In this document: positions 9,059 through 15,988 of the stretch, piece after piece | How positions within the stretch are numbered: position 1 is the stretch's first letter | How the letters are laid out: every line of letters begins with the position of its first letter | Assembly: GCF_001570965.1 (NCBI RefSeq) | Contig: NZ_BCSR01000028.1 | Coordinates: 1 to 41,115 of the forward strand | Source: Janibacter corallicola NBRC 107790 | GTDB lineage: Bacteria; Actinomycetota; Actinomycetes; Actinomycetales; Dermatophilaceae | Length of the DNA: 41,115 nucleotides | Direction: 5' to 3' | Notes under the pieces: model-generated | The model's database searches: none | The model's input: only the letters and a program-made list of their open reading frames with translations | What the model was told of the DNA's origin: nothing | Translations under genes and position numbers: made by a program

Positions 9059-9733
9059 TCAGGCCCCCTCGAGGAGCTCGTCGGGAAGCGTGCCCGCACG
9101 CTGTTGCTCGTGGAAGGCGAGGATCTGCAGCTCGGTGGACAGGTCCACCTTGCGGGTGAGGACGTGCTCGGGCACCTGCACGTGTGCAGCCGCGAAGTTC
9201 AGGATCGAGCTCACTCCCGCATCGACGAGTCGGTCGGCGACCTCCTGGGCGGAGTCCGCCGGGGTGGCGATGACCCCGATGCAGGCCTCGCCGGGGGTGA
9301 CGAGGGCCTCCAGGGCCGTCATCGGCTGGATGATCAGGTTGTCCGCGCGGCCACCGACCACGCGCGGGTCCCGGTCGAGCAGCGCCACGACCTTGAAGCC
9401 CTTCGTGGCGAACCCGCCATAGGAGGCCAACGCGCGTCCCAGGTTGCCCATTCCCACGATGACCACCGGCCAGTCGTGGGTCAGTCCGAGGGCGCGGGAG
9501 ATCTGGTAGGCGAGGTGGGTGACGTCGTAGCCGACCCCGCGCACACCGTAGGACCCGAGGTGGCTGAGGTCCTTGCGCAGCTTCGCGGAGCTGACACCGG
9601 CGGCCGTGGCCAGCTCCTCGGAGCTGACCGAGCGGATGTCCTTGCTGGAGAACTCCCCCAGGGCCCGCAGGTATCCGGGGAGCCGCGCGACCGTCGCATC
9701 GGGGATGTCCCGCTTGACGTGCTCCACAGACAC
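9059..9733 (-). CDS. rex: Redox-sensing transcriptional repressor Rex
   Basis: A 224-residue repressor released from DNA by NADH. The N-terminal winged helix (residues about 11-70, with VSSEELATAAGVSSAKLRKDLSHLGSYG as recognition region, here given in pieces: VSSEELATAAGV then SSAKLRKDLSHLG) is followed by a Rossmann domain with VIVGMGNLGRAL (Gly94-Gly99) and a C-terminal domain-swapped helix (ELQILAFHEQQRAG). The start is GTG 9733, where the family motif SVEHVKRDIPDATVARLPGYL begins; AGGAG lies twelve bases upstream. It is the first gene of the hem operon and is almost certainly autoregulated through the operator at 9802-9819. Confidence 0.96.
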   Translation of the reverse strand: MSVEHVKRDIPDATVARLPGYLRALGEFSSKDIRSVSSEELATAAGVSSAKLRKDLSHLGSYGVRGVGYDVTHLAYQISRALGLTHDWPVVIVGMGNLGRALASYGGFATKGFKVVALLDRDPRVVGGRADNLIIQPMTALEALVTPGEACIGVIATPADSAQEVADRLVDAGVSSILNFAAAHVQVPEHVLTRKVDLSTELQILAFHEQQRAGTLPDELLEGA

Positions 9734-9790
9734 GGCTGGCTCCGGCTCCTCTCCCGACCCGGTGCACTTGGCCCGGACCGAACTTCCCCG

Positions 9791-9819
9791 AGATTACGCG
9801 CTCGTGAACAAATGCACAA
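9791..9819 (-). promoter_or_regulatory. Rex operator overlapping the rex-hem promoter
   Basis: On the minus strand 9819-9802 reads TTGTGCATTTGTTCACGA, an 18-base dyad matching the Rex consensus TTGTG-N8-CACAA at all but one position of the two five-base ends. Its first six bases (TTGTGC) can act as -35, with a 17-base spacer to TAATCT (9796-9791) as -10. Rex bound here would cover -35 and spacer. The rex start codon lies about 60 bases downstream. Confidence 0.88.
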
Positions 9820-9848
9820 AGTCGCGCCAGCTCGTGGGACGGCCACTG

Positions 9849-9864
9849 CCGGGGTCGTCCCCGG
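9849..9864 (-). terminator. Candidate terminator after the glutaredoxin gene
   Basis: CCGGGG (9849-9854) and CCCCGG (9859-9864) form a six-pair GC hairpin with loop TCGT, seven bases past the stop of the gene at 9872. There is no U-tract. It would separate the upstream gene cluster from the Rex promoter. Confidence 0.45.
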
Positions 9865-9871
9865 TGCCTGC

Positions 9872-10129
9872 TCAGGCGCGCGGGCGCAGCGCGGCGCGCA
9901 AGCGCCCTTCGTCCACCCGCCAGTAGTCGTGCTGCGCGCCGTCGACGAAGGTGACCGGGATCTCCTCGGTGTACCGGGCGTAGGCCGGGTCGTCGGCCAG
10001 GTGCACCTCGGCGAAGTCGTCCCCCGTCTCGGCGACGACCGCCCGGATCGTCTCGCGGGCGACGTCACACAGGTGGCAGCCGGGTTTGCCGATCATCACG
10101 ACCCGGGCGCTGGGGAGCGGGACCTGCAC
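9872..10129 (-). CDS. Glutaredoxin-like thioredoxin-fold protein
   Basis: An 85-residue protein of the glutaredoxin-2-like/DUF836 family. The redox pair is Cys18 and Cys21 in GKPGCHLCDVA, followed by the cis-proline strand EEIPVTFVDG and a conserved C-terminal YWRVDEGRLRAAL. It probably carries out small thiol-disulfide exchange in the cytoplasm; its partner is unknown. GTG 10129 is chosen because AGGAGGTCGCC lies directly upstream. Mycobacteria have a similar small gene (Rv0508, from memory) just before hemA, so the position is conserved. It lies nine bases after the acyltransferase stop. Confidence 0.88.
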   Translation of the reverse strand: MQVPLPSARVVMIGKPGCHLCDVARETIRAVVAETGDDFAEVHLADDPAYARYTEEIPVTFVDGAQHDYWRVDEGRLRAALRPRA

Positions 10130-10138
10130 GGCGACCTC

Positions 10139-11599
10139 CTAGAAGAAGACGGAGCGGCGCGTGACGAGGATCGAGTACAGCGTCTGCTGGATCGTCTCGC
10201 GCACCTGGTCGGTGAACTCGAAGAGCAGCATCGGGTCCTCGGCAGCCGCCGGGCCGAGGGAGGCGGTGTCGATCGGCGGGCCGAACTCGATGATCCACTT
10301 GCTCGGCAGCGGGACCAGCCCGAGCGGGCCGAGGAGCGGGAAGAAGGGGGTGATCGGCGCGTAGGGCGCCCCGACGAGCCGCGCGAGGGTCTTCATGTTG
10401 CCGATCATCGGGTAGACCTCCTCGGCGCCGACGACCGAGCACGGGATGATCGGCACCTCGGCGCGGATCGCGGTCGAGACGAAGCCGCCGCGCCCGAAGC
10501 GCTGCAGCTTGTACCGCTCCCGGAAGGGCTTGCCGACGCCCTTGAAGCCCTCGGGCCAGACCCCGACGAGCTCGCCCTCGCGCAACAGCCGGTTGGCGTC
10601 CGCGTTGGCCGCGAGGGTGCTGCCGGTCTTGCGGGCGATGTCGCCGACGACCGGGAGCTGGAAGACCAGGTCGGCGCCCAGCATCCGCAGGAAGCGCCCC
10701 TTCGGGTGCGCGTCGTGCAGTGCCAGCTGGGTCATCACGGAGTCGATGGCGACCGTGCCCGAGTGGTTGGAGACGACGAGCGCGCCGCCCTCGTCGGGGA
10801 TGTTCTCGATCCCCCGGACCTCGATCCGGAACCACTTCTCCTTGAGCAGCCGCAGCACCGGGAAGACGGTGTGGGTGGTGAAGTCCTTGTCGAAGCCGAA
10901 GTTGTCGACGACGTACTCACCGGTGACCCGGCGCTGGAGGAACTGCAACGCCTCGGCGAAACGCTCCTCCCACTCGTCGCCCGCGGCCGCGCCGGCGGCC
11001 TGACCGAGGGTCCGGGAGGCCAGCTGCCCCGCGGAGAGCAGCACCGAGAGCATCTCGGCGAGCCCGGGGACGATCGCCTGGCCGGCGGTCGGCGTCGCGG
11101 CCTTCGTCGACGCCTCGCTCGCCGCGGCCGGCTGCGTCGGCGGCTGCTTCGACGTGGACTTCCTGGGGGGCGGCTTCCTGGTGGACTTCTTCGCCGGTGC
11201 GGCCTTCGTGGGGGGCGCGCCGTCGACGTCGGGCACGACCCGCAGGGCCGGGCCGCGGCCCCCCTTCGAGCGGGCGGTCCGGGTGCCGGCAGCGGCCCCG
11301 GCGGAGGCGTCGGTCAGCAGCGGGGTGCTGCGGCGGCGGGCACGCTCGCCACCGGCACGCTCGGCCGCGGCCGCCACCGAGCTGCCGGACGCCCGGCGGG
11401 AGCGCGACGCGGCGCCGCCGGCACTCGTGGCCTTCTTCGCCGCGGTGGCCTTCTTCGGGGTGGTGGTCTTCTTCGAGGTGGCCCCGCTGCCGGCCTTCGT
11501 CGCGGCGCTCTTCGTGGGCGTGGTCCTCTTCGCCGTGGTCTTGCTCGTGGCGCCCTTCGCGGGAGCGCGGGACCCGGACCGGCTGCTGCTCTCGGCCAT
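10139..11599 (-). CDS. PlsC-like lysophospholipid acyltransferase with long basic N-terminal tail
   Basis: A 486-residue protein. Residues about 235-480 are an acyltransferase domain (VVSNHSGTVAIDSVMTQ, His279 and Asp286; WPEGFKGVGKPF; VPIIPCSVVGAEE) related to 1-acylglycerol-3-phosphate acyltransferases, nearest in layout to mycobacterial Rv0502. The motif has six rather than four residues between His and Asp. Residues 1-175 are low-complexity, rich in Ala, Lys, Thr and Ser (KKTTTPKKATAAKKATSA; AKKSTRKPPPRKSTSKQ), like a histone-H1 tail, and probably disordered. ATG 11599 shares one base with the stop of the epimerase (TGATG), and the pair is syntenic with Rv0501-Rv0502. The acyl substrate cannot be read from sequence. 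Confidence 0.86.
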   Translation of the reverse strand: MAESSSRSGSRAPAKGATSKTTAKRTTPTKSAATKAGSGATSKKTTTPKKATAAKKATSAGGAASRSRRASGSSVAAAAERAGGERARRRSTPLLTDASAGAAAGTRTARSKGGRGPALRVVPDVDGAPPTKAAPAKKSTRKPPPRKSTSKQPPTQPAAASEASTKAATPTAGQAIVPGLAEMLSVLLSAGQLASRTLGQAAGAAAGDEWEERFAEALQFLQRRVTGEYVVDNFGFDKDFTTHTVFPVLRLLKEKWFRIEVRGIENIPDEGGALVVSNHSGTVAIDSVMTQLALHDAHPKGRFLRMLGADLVFQLPVVGDIARKTGSTLAANADANRLLREGELVGVWPEGFKGVGKPFRERYKLQRFGRGGFVSTAIRAEVPIIPCSVVGAEEVYPMIGNMKTLARLVGAPYAPITPFFPLLGPLGLVPLPSKWIIEFGPPIDTASLGPAAAEDPMLLFEFTDQVRETIQQTLYSILVTRRSVFF

Positions 11600-12651
11600 C
11601 ACTTCTCGCTCTCGGGGTTGGGTACGACCGCACGCATGGCCGCCTCGGCCGCCTGCACCGCCGACCACCCGGGACGCGCGAAGGGCAGGCGGTCCATGAT
11701 CCGGTGCCGGCTGGATCGGGCGAAGTCCTCGTAGGCCGCGCGGGTGGAGTACGTCGGCTCGAAGCCCAGGTCCTCACGCATCCGGGTGGTGTCCAGACCG
11801 CGGCCGAAGGTCAGCATGCCCAGCTGGTCGGAACCGATGTCGATGAGGCCGAAGCGCTTGGCGAGGTTCGCCAGCGGCTCGGTGGTCATGCGGGGCACGA
11901 GGACGTAGGGCCGGCCGGCGAGGTTGGCCGCCTGGCTGACGGTGATGATCCCGTCGCCGGCGACGTTGACCGGGCCGAGGCCGGGCCCGTGGACGGCCCT
12001 GACCATGGCGGCGGCGAAGTCCTCCTCGTGCACGAACTGCAGCCGGGCGTCGTAGCCCAGCGGGATGGGGATCACCGGGAGGCTGAAGTGGTCGGTGAGC
12101 GCCGTGCGGACCCGCGGGCCGATGACGTTGGCGAAGCGCAGCGTCGTGATCGCCATGTCGGGGCGGCGGCGCGAGAGGCCCCGGACGTAGCCCTCGACCT
12201 CGACGCTGTCCCGGGCCCACCCGGACGCCGGCATCTTCTTCGCCGACATGTCCTCGGTGAACATCGCCGGGTCGCGCGGGCTCGAGCCGTAGACCCCGGA
12301 GGTGGACTTCACGACGAGCTTGCGCACCGACTCGGCCCGCTGGCAGGCGGCGAGCAGCTGCATCGTTCCGATGACGTTGACGTCCTTCTGCGCAGTTCGG
12401 CCCCCTCCGGCGCGCGGGGTGGCGATGACCCCCGCGTGCACGACGGTGTCGACCTGCTGTCCGGTGAGGATCCGCGCGATGAGCGGGCTGCGGATGTCGG
12501 CGCGCATGAACTCCGCGCGACCGATCCCGTGCCGCGGCGGCACGACGTCGACACCGATGATGCGCCCGACCGACTCATCGCGGCTCAGGCGTCGCGCGAA
12601 TGCCCCGCCCAGGTGACGGGACACGCCCACGACGAGCACGGTCTCGGGCAC
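11599..12651 (-). CDS. NAD-dependent epimerase/dehydratase (extended SDR)
   Basis: A 350-residue extended short-chain dehydrogenase/reductase. The N-terminal NAD site reads VLVVGVSRHLGGAFARRL, with HAGVIATPR in the NAAG-like position; the catalytic Tyr is probably that in TSGVYGSS or the nearby segment, but the classical YxxxK is not clean here (GWARDSVEVEGYVRG). Syntenic with mycobacterial Rv0501 (annotated galE2); the true substrate is unknown and sugar-nucleotide epimerisation should not be assumed. GTG 12651 is preferred over GTG 12660 because AGGAGG (12660-12665) sits eight bases upstream of the former and would overlap the latter. Confidence 0.82.
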   Translation of the reverse strand: MPETVLVVGVSRHLGGAFARRLSRDESVGRIIGVDVVPPRHGIGRAEFMRADIRSPLIARILTGQQVDTVVHAGVIATPRAGGGRTAQKDVNVIGTMQLLAACQRAESVRKLVVKSTSGVYGSSPRDPAMFTEDMSAKKMPASGWARDSVEVEGYVRGLSRRRPDMAITTLRFANVIGPRVRTALTDHFSLPVIPIPLGYDARLQFVHEEDFAAAMVRAVHGPGLGPVNVAGDGIITVSQAANLAGRPYVLVPRMTTEPLANLAKRFGLIDIGSDQLGMLTFGRGLDTTRMREDLGFEPTYSTRAAYEDFARSSRHRIMDRLPFARPGWSAVQAAEAAMRAVVPNPESEK

Positions 12652-12691
12652 CGCGGACACCTCCTGGGTTCTGGTCGTGGCTCCGGGCCGA

Positions 12692-12697
12692 AGCCTA
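12692..12697 (-). promoter_or_regulatory. -10 box for the epimerase-acyltransferase operon
   Basis: TAGGCT on the minus strand, about 40 bases before GTG 12651, leaves a short leader containing AGGAGG. The hexamer is the same as the -10 used by several leaderless genes in this window. No clear -35. Confidence 0.4.
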
Positions 12698-12824
12698 CCG
12701 ACCGCAGTCCACCACGAACGGGCGCTTCAGGTGCGGTTGCGACCACGAGACGGTCATCACGCGCGCCCCCGGGTCCCTGAGGTGACCAGACCCGCCAGGG
12801 CGGAGCCTCGACGGGAGCCGACGA

Positions 12825-12863
12825 CGAAGGGGGACACGACCGGGCCGGTCGTGTCCCCCTTCG
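12825..12863 (-). terminator. Strong rho-independent-type hairpin after bS22
   Basis: Perfect 19-base arms, 12825-12843 and 12845-12863, with one base between them; the tip will open to form the loop. The ends of the arms are CGAAGGGGG and CCCCCTTCG. It lies six bases past the bS22 stop and ahead of the epimerase promoter. No U-tract. Confidence 0.88.
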
Positions 12864-12868
12864 CGAGG

Positions 12869-12967
12869 TCACTTCTTGTTGCGACGCTGGTGGCGCGTCT
12901 TGCGCAGCAGCTTGCGGTGCTTCTTCTTGGCCATCCGCTTGCGGCGCTTCTTGATGACAGAACCCAT
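12869..12967 (-). CDS. Small ribosomal protein bS22 (AURKAIP1/COX24 domain)
   Basis: A 32-residue, extremely basic protein: MGSVIKKRRKRMAKKKHR followed by KLLRKTRHQRRNKK. This is the bacterial bS22 family, homologous to mitochondrial mS38 (AURKAIP1/Cox24) and located in the mycobacterial small ribosomal subunit near the decoding centre. The start ATG at 12967 is preceded by AAGGAAGA. The mycobacterial counterpart (Rv0500B) also lies between an excisionase-type HTH gene and the epimerase gene. It is flanked by a structured leader and a strong terminator, so it can be expressed on its own. Confidence 0.92.
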   Translation of the reverse strand: MGSVIKKRRKRMAKKKHRKLLRKTRHQRRNKK

Positions 12968-13087
12968 GCATCTTCCTTCGCTCGAGTGTGGATCGCGGTG
13001 GTTGCCGCGGCGCCGGCCCTCAGGGGCGCCGACCCACCGGATGCGCAACCGGCGTCAGAGTCTAACGGGTCCGTCGGGGAGCCCGAC
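12968..13087 (-). promoter_or_regulatory. Structured leader and possible promoter of bS22
   Basis: The 120-base gap between the HTH gene and bS22 holds TAGACT (13064-13059, minus strand) as a possible -10. It also holds a hairpin with GGCGCC arms at 13009-13014 and 13025-13030 plus an inner CCT/AGG pairing. A second small hairpin (13073-13087, GTCGGG-GAG-CCCGAC) follows the HTH stop directly. Together they suggest partial termination after the HTH gene and a folded 5' leader of about 85 bases for bS22. Confidence 0.4.
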
Positions 13088-13285
13088 TCAGGCGGTGTCC
13101 ACGTAGGAGCTGTCGAGGTACTTGTGCACCGCCTCCTCGGAGACCCGGAAACTGCGCCCGACCCGGACGGCCGGCAGGTCGCCGTTGTGCACCATCCGGT
13201 ACACCGTCATCTTCGAGACACGCATGATCGACGCGACCTCCGCCACGGTGAGGAACCGCACCTCACCCAGTCGATCGTTCGACAT
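13088..13285 (-). CDS. Excisionase-family helix-turn-helix DNA-binding protein
   Basis: A 65-residue single-domain winged helix of the MerR/excisionase type: LTVAEVASIMRVSKMTVYRM (HTH, about residues 10-29) followed by HNGDLPAVRVGRSFRVSEEAV (wing). Proteins of this kind, 65-80 residues long, are very well conserved in actinobacteria beside proC and bS22 (Rv0500A in mycobacteria). They are regulators rather than phage excisionases. The ATG at 13285 has GAGGTG four bases upstream; an upstream in-frame GTG exists but lacks a ribosome site. No phage genes accompany it, so transfer is not suggested. Confidence 0.88.
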   Translation of the reverse strand: MSNDRLGEVRFLTVAEVASIMRVSKMTVYRMVHNGDLPAVRVGRSFRVSEEAVHKYLDSSYVDTA

Positions 13286-13466
13286 GTTCACCTCGATCCC
13301 TGCAGAGACGCACCACCGACCCCGTGCCGGCAGACCTGAACGTGCCCTGCTCAGGCAACCATAGGTGCACATGTGACGAGTGGGAAGTCTGGGAGAAGAA
13401 ATCGATACCTCCCGTCCACCCGACACGCCGACAGATCCCCGACAATCTCGGGAAGGGTCGAAAAAA
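13286..13466 (-). other. Intergenic region upstream of the HTH gene
   Basis: A 181-base gap, less GC-rich than its surroundings, between the acuC stop and the HTH start. Just past acuC lies CCCGA-GATTG-TCGGG, a weak five-pair hairpin near 13431-13445. Closer to the HTH gene are the self-complementary words CACATGTG and GTGCAC and a possible -10 (TATGGT). I see no gene and cannot place a promoter with confidence. Confidence 0.4.
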
Positions 13467-14657
13467 TCAGTCGAACCACACATCGAGACCGTGGAACGGG
13501 AAGACGGCCTCGCGCGCGGCCATGATCGCCCGGTCGACGCTGCTGTGCGGGTTGTACCCCATCGCCCACGGCTGCACCCAGATCGGCAGGTCCTCCTCGG
13601 GCAGGTCCCCCATCCGCTCCGGTGGCTCCTGGCCGGAGAGCCGGCGGACACGCTCGCGCCAGTCCGGCGGCGTCTCGGTCAGCGCCGGCACCGGGTGGTG
13701 GGCGGCGATCGCGGTCAGGTGGGTCCACGTGCGCGGGACGACCGAGGCGACCGCGTAGCCACCGCCACCGAGGGCGAGCCACCGCCCGTCCGTGGTCTCG
13801 TGGGCGAGCCGGTGCAGGTTGACCGCGGCCTGGCGCTGCGCGTCCACCGAGAGCGCCATGTGCGCCAGCGGGTCGTCGCGGTGGGTGTCGCAGCCGTGCT
13901 GGGTCACGAGCACCTCCGGCTCGAAGGCCCGCACGAGGGGCACCGCGACCGAGGTGATCGCCCGCAGCCACGGCCCGTCGGTCACGCCCGGCGGGAGCGC
14001 GACGTTGACCGCGCTGCCCTGCGCGCCGGTCCCGCCGTGGTCACCGGGCCAGCCGGTGCCGGGGAAGAGCGTGCGACCGCTCTCGTGCACGGAGACCGTC
14101 AGCACCCGGGGGTCGTCGTAGAAGGCGGCCTCGACGCCGTCGCCGTGGTGGACGTCGACGTCGACGTAGGCGACGCGCTTCGCCCCGTTGTCCAGCAGCC
14201 ACCGGATCGCGGCGGCCGCGTCGTTGTAGACGCAGAAGCCCGCGGCCCGGTCGCGCATCGCGTGGTGCAGACCGCCGGTGAAGTTCACCGCGTGCTCCTT
14301 GGCCCCGGTCCACACCCGGCGGGCGCACTCCACGCTGCCCGCGACGACCCGGGCGCTGGAGTCGTGCATGTCGGCGAAGGCGGGCACGTCCTCGGTCCCG
14401 ATCCCCCACCGGCCGTCGGCCGCCGCGGGGTCCGCGGAGGCAGCCCGCACCGCCTCGATGTAGTCACGGTCGTGGACGGTCGCCAACTGGTCGTCGTCGG
14501 CCACGTCCACGTCGACCAGCTCCACCTCGTCGAAGACCCCCAGCTCCCGGCAGAGACGGGCAGTCAGGTCGAGTCGTACGGGTGACATCGGATGTCCCAC
14601 GCCGAAGTCGTAGCGGGTGAAGTCCTCGCCCCACACGGCGCACGCCTGCGTGCTCAT
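13467..14657 (-). CDS. acuC: AcuC-type histone-deacetylase-fold protein
   Basis: A 396-residue class I deacetylase-fold protein, as in AcuC, which deacetylates acetyl-CoA synthetase in Bacillus. The active-site pieces are present: His131-His132 (GGLHHAM), the zinc and charge-relay loop DVDVHHGDG (about 166-174), the third zinc ligand Asp257 in TQHGCDTH, and the catalytic tyrosine in LGGGGYAV. The length is normal for the family. The ATG at 14657 has a TACGGT box seven bases upstream and no ribosome site, so it is probably leaderless; the open frame upstream runs into the divergent gene. No acs gene is in the window. Confidence 0.9.
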   Translation of the reverse strand: MSTQACAVWGEDFTRYDFGVGHPMSPVRLDLTARLCRELGVFDEVELVDVDVADDDQLATVHDRDYIEAVRAASADPAAADGRWGIGTEDVPAFADMHDSSARVVAGSVECARRVWTGAKEHAVNFTGGLHHAMRDRAAGFCVYNDAAAAIRWLLDNGAKRVAYVDVDVHHGDGVEAAFYDDPRVLTVSVHESGRTLFPGTGWPGDHGGTGAQGSAVNVALPPGVTDGPWLRAITSVAVPLVRAFEPEVLVTQHGCDTHRDDPLAHMALSVDAQRQAAVNLHRLAHETTDGRWLALGGGGYAVASVVPRTWTHLTAIAAHHPVPALTETPPDWRERVRRLSGQEPPERMGDLPEEDLPIWVQPWAMGYNPHSSVDRAIMAAREAVFPFHGLDVWFD

Positions 14658-14664
14658 GCGGAGC

Positions 14665-14683
14665 ACCGTACCCCGGCTAGTGT
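14665..14683. promoter_or_regulatory. Back-to-back acuC and trkA promoters
   Basis: The minus-strand -10 TACGGT (14670-14665) lies seven bases before the acuC ATG. The plus-strand -10 TAGTGT (14678-14683) lies about 35 bases before the trkA GTG. The two -10 boxes are only seven bases apart and point outward, so the two polymerases cannot bind together. Confidence 0.5.
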
Positions 14684-14718
14684 CGTGCCCGGAGCACGCA
14701 ACCAACAGGAGGACGCCC

Positions 14719-15387
14719 GTGCCGCGCATGCGCCTGCACAACGAAGATGTCCTGGTCGTCGGCCTCGGCCGTTTCGGGGGGGCGGTGGCCACCGAGCTGC
14801 ACCGGCTCGGCAACCGGGTCACGGCCCTGGAGCTCGATCCGCACCTGGCCGAGGGCTACCTGGGTCGCGTCGGTCGGATCGTCCAGGGCGACGCCACGCT
14901 CGTGACGACGATCGAGGAGCTGAAGCCCCACACCTTCTCCGCCTGCGTGCTCTGCGTCGGGTCCTCGATCGAGGCCTCCGTGCTCGCGGCGGTCAACCTC
15001 ATCGACGGCGAGGCGGACAAGGTCTGGGCGAAGGCGGTCAGCCCCGAGCACGCGCGCATCCTCAACCGGATCGGCGTGCACCACGTCCTCTCCCCCGAGA
15101 TCGAGTCCGGCAAGCGGCTGGCCCACCTCATCGGCAGCCGACTGATGGACTACATCGAGTTCGACGACGGCTTCGCCATCGTCAAGATGACCCCGCCGCA
15201 GGAGGCGGTCGGCTTCACCCTCGAGCAGTCCGAGCTGCGCGCCAAGTACGGCGTGACCGTCGTCGGCGTGAAGTCACCCGGGCAGGACTTCACCTACGCC
15301 AAGCCGGACACGAAGGTCCGCAGCGGCGACCTCATCATCGTCTCCGGGCCGACGACCCTCATCGAGCGGATGGCCGCCCGACCCTGA
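14719..15387 (+). CDS. TrkA/KtrA-type potassium-channel regulatory (RCK) protein
   Basis: A 222-residue protein with an N-terminal RCK Rossmann domain (VLVVGLGRFGGAVATEL, about residues 11-27; acidic ribose contact in LELDPHL) and a C-terminal TrkA-C domain (VGVKSPGQDFTYAKPDTKVRSGDLIIVSG, given in two parts: VGVKSPGQDF, then RSGDLIIVSG). Such rings gate Ktr/Trk potassium channels in response to nucleotides. GTG 14719 is chosen because AGGAGG (14707-14712) ends six bases upstream; the ATG at 14728 would be too far away. The partner membrane subunit is not adjacent, which is slightly unusual. Confidence 0.9.
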   Translation: MPRMRLHNEDVLVVGLGRFGGAVATELHRLGNRVTALELDPHLAEGYLGRVGRIVQGDATLVTTIEELKPHTFSACVLCVGSSIEASVLAAVNLIDGEADKVWAKAVSPEHARILNRIGVHHVLSPEIESGKRLAHLIGSRLMDYIEFDDGFAIVKMTPPQEAVGFTLEQSELRAKYGVTVVGVKSPGQDFTYAKPDTKVRSGDLIIVSGPTTLIERMAARP

Positions 15388-15399
15388 CACTCCCGGGAC

Positions 15400-15429
15400 C
15401 GAAGGGGGCGGGCCCGACCGCGGTGGGCC
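15400..15429. terminator. Candidate bidirectional terminator
   Basis: Between convergent genes: a CGAAGGGGG word at 15400, then GGCCC (15411-15415) and GGGCC (15425-15429) around a loop holding ACCGCGGT. The stem is short and there is no U-tract. Confidence 0.35.
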
Positions 15430-15439
15430 GGGCAGGGGC

Positions 15440-15946
15440 TCAGGCGCGGTCCTCGCCGAGGGCGAGGACGAGGGCGATCTCCTGCTCGTCACCACCGGTG
15501 CGCATCGCACGCCGGTCATCGGTGGGGCGGAAGCCGAAGCTGGAGGCGAAGGCGACCGCGCGCCCGTTGTCCGAACCCACCCAGTAGTAGAGCTGGGTGC
15601 GCCCGTGACCGGCGGCGATCCGGGCCCCCTCGCGCACGAGGGCCGCAGCGGCGCCGTGGCCGCGCCACTCGGGGCGGACCCACAGGCCGAAGAGCTGGCC
15701 GCCGGTGGCCTCCTCCTGCTCGTTGGCATCACCGATGCTCACGACGCCGACCTGCTGGTCGTCGACCTCGGCCACGAGCCGAGCGGAGCGGCGCATCCGG
15801 GCCCGCCAGAAGTCCTCGGGCTTCTCGGACTCGTCCGAGTGGTCGGCCACGAAGGCGTCCGGGGCCTCCTTGAGCGCCTCCAGGCGCAGGGACCTGAAGG
15901 TCGCCCAGTCGTCCTCGCCCAGCTCGCGCACGGTGATCTCACTCAT
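15440..15946 (-). CDS. GNAT-family N-acetyltransferase
   Basis: A 168-residue GCN5-related acetyltransferase. The acetyl-CoA segment reads LFGLWVRPEWRGHGAAAALVREG (motif A, given in two parts: LFGLWVRPEWRGHG, then AAAALVREG), followed by LYYWVGSDNGRAVAFASSFGF (motif B: VGSDNGRAVAFASSFGF), and the N-terminal ITVRELGEDDWATFRSLRLEAL is typical. It has no visible specificity motif, so the substrate is unknown. The ATG at 15946 is the start of the conserved N-terminal strand. A second GNAT gene lies 42 bases upstream in the same direction; the two share layout and may be paralogues. Confidence 0.85.
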   Translation of the reverse strand: MSEITVRELGEDDWATFRSLRLEALKEAPDAFVADHSDESEKPEDFWRARMRRSARLVAEVDDQQVGVVSIGDANEQEEATGGQLFGLWVRPEWRGHGAAAALVREGARIAAGHGRTQLYYWVGSDNGRAVAFASSFGFRPTDDRRAMRTGGDEQEIALVLALGEDRA

Positions 15947-15988
15947 GGCATCACTCTCTCATCCTCGAGGCCCCCACACCTGTCGGGG

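Noticed and set aside
13088-13285. Excisionase-like HTH protein as a mark of a prophage or integrative element
   Set aside because: The gene is a conserved chromosomal neighbour of bS22 and no integrase, attachment repeat or tRNA is nearby.
13286-13466. A possible tRNA or small RNA in the gap before the HTH gene
   Set aside because: No cloverleaf, T-loop or convincing terminator pair is visible; only weak hairpins are present.
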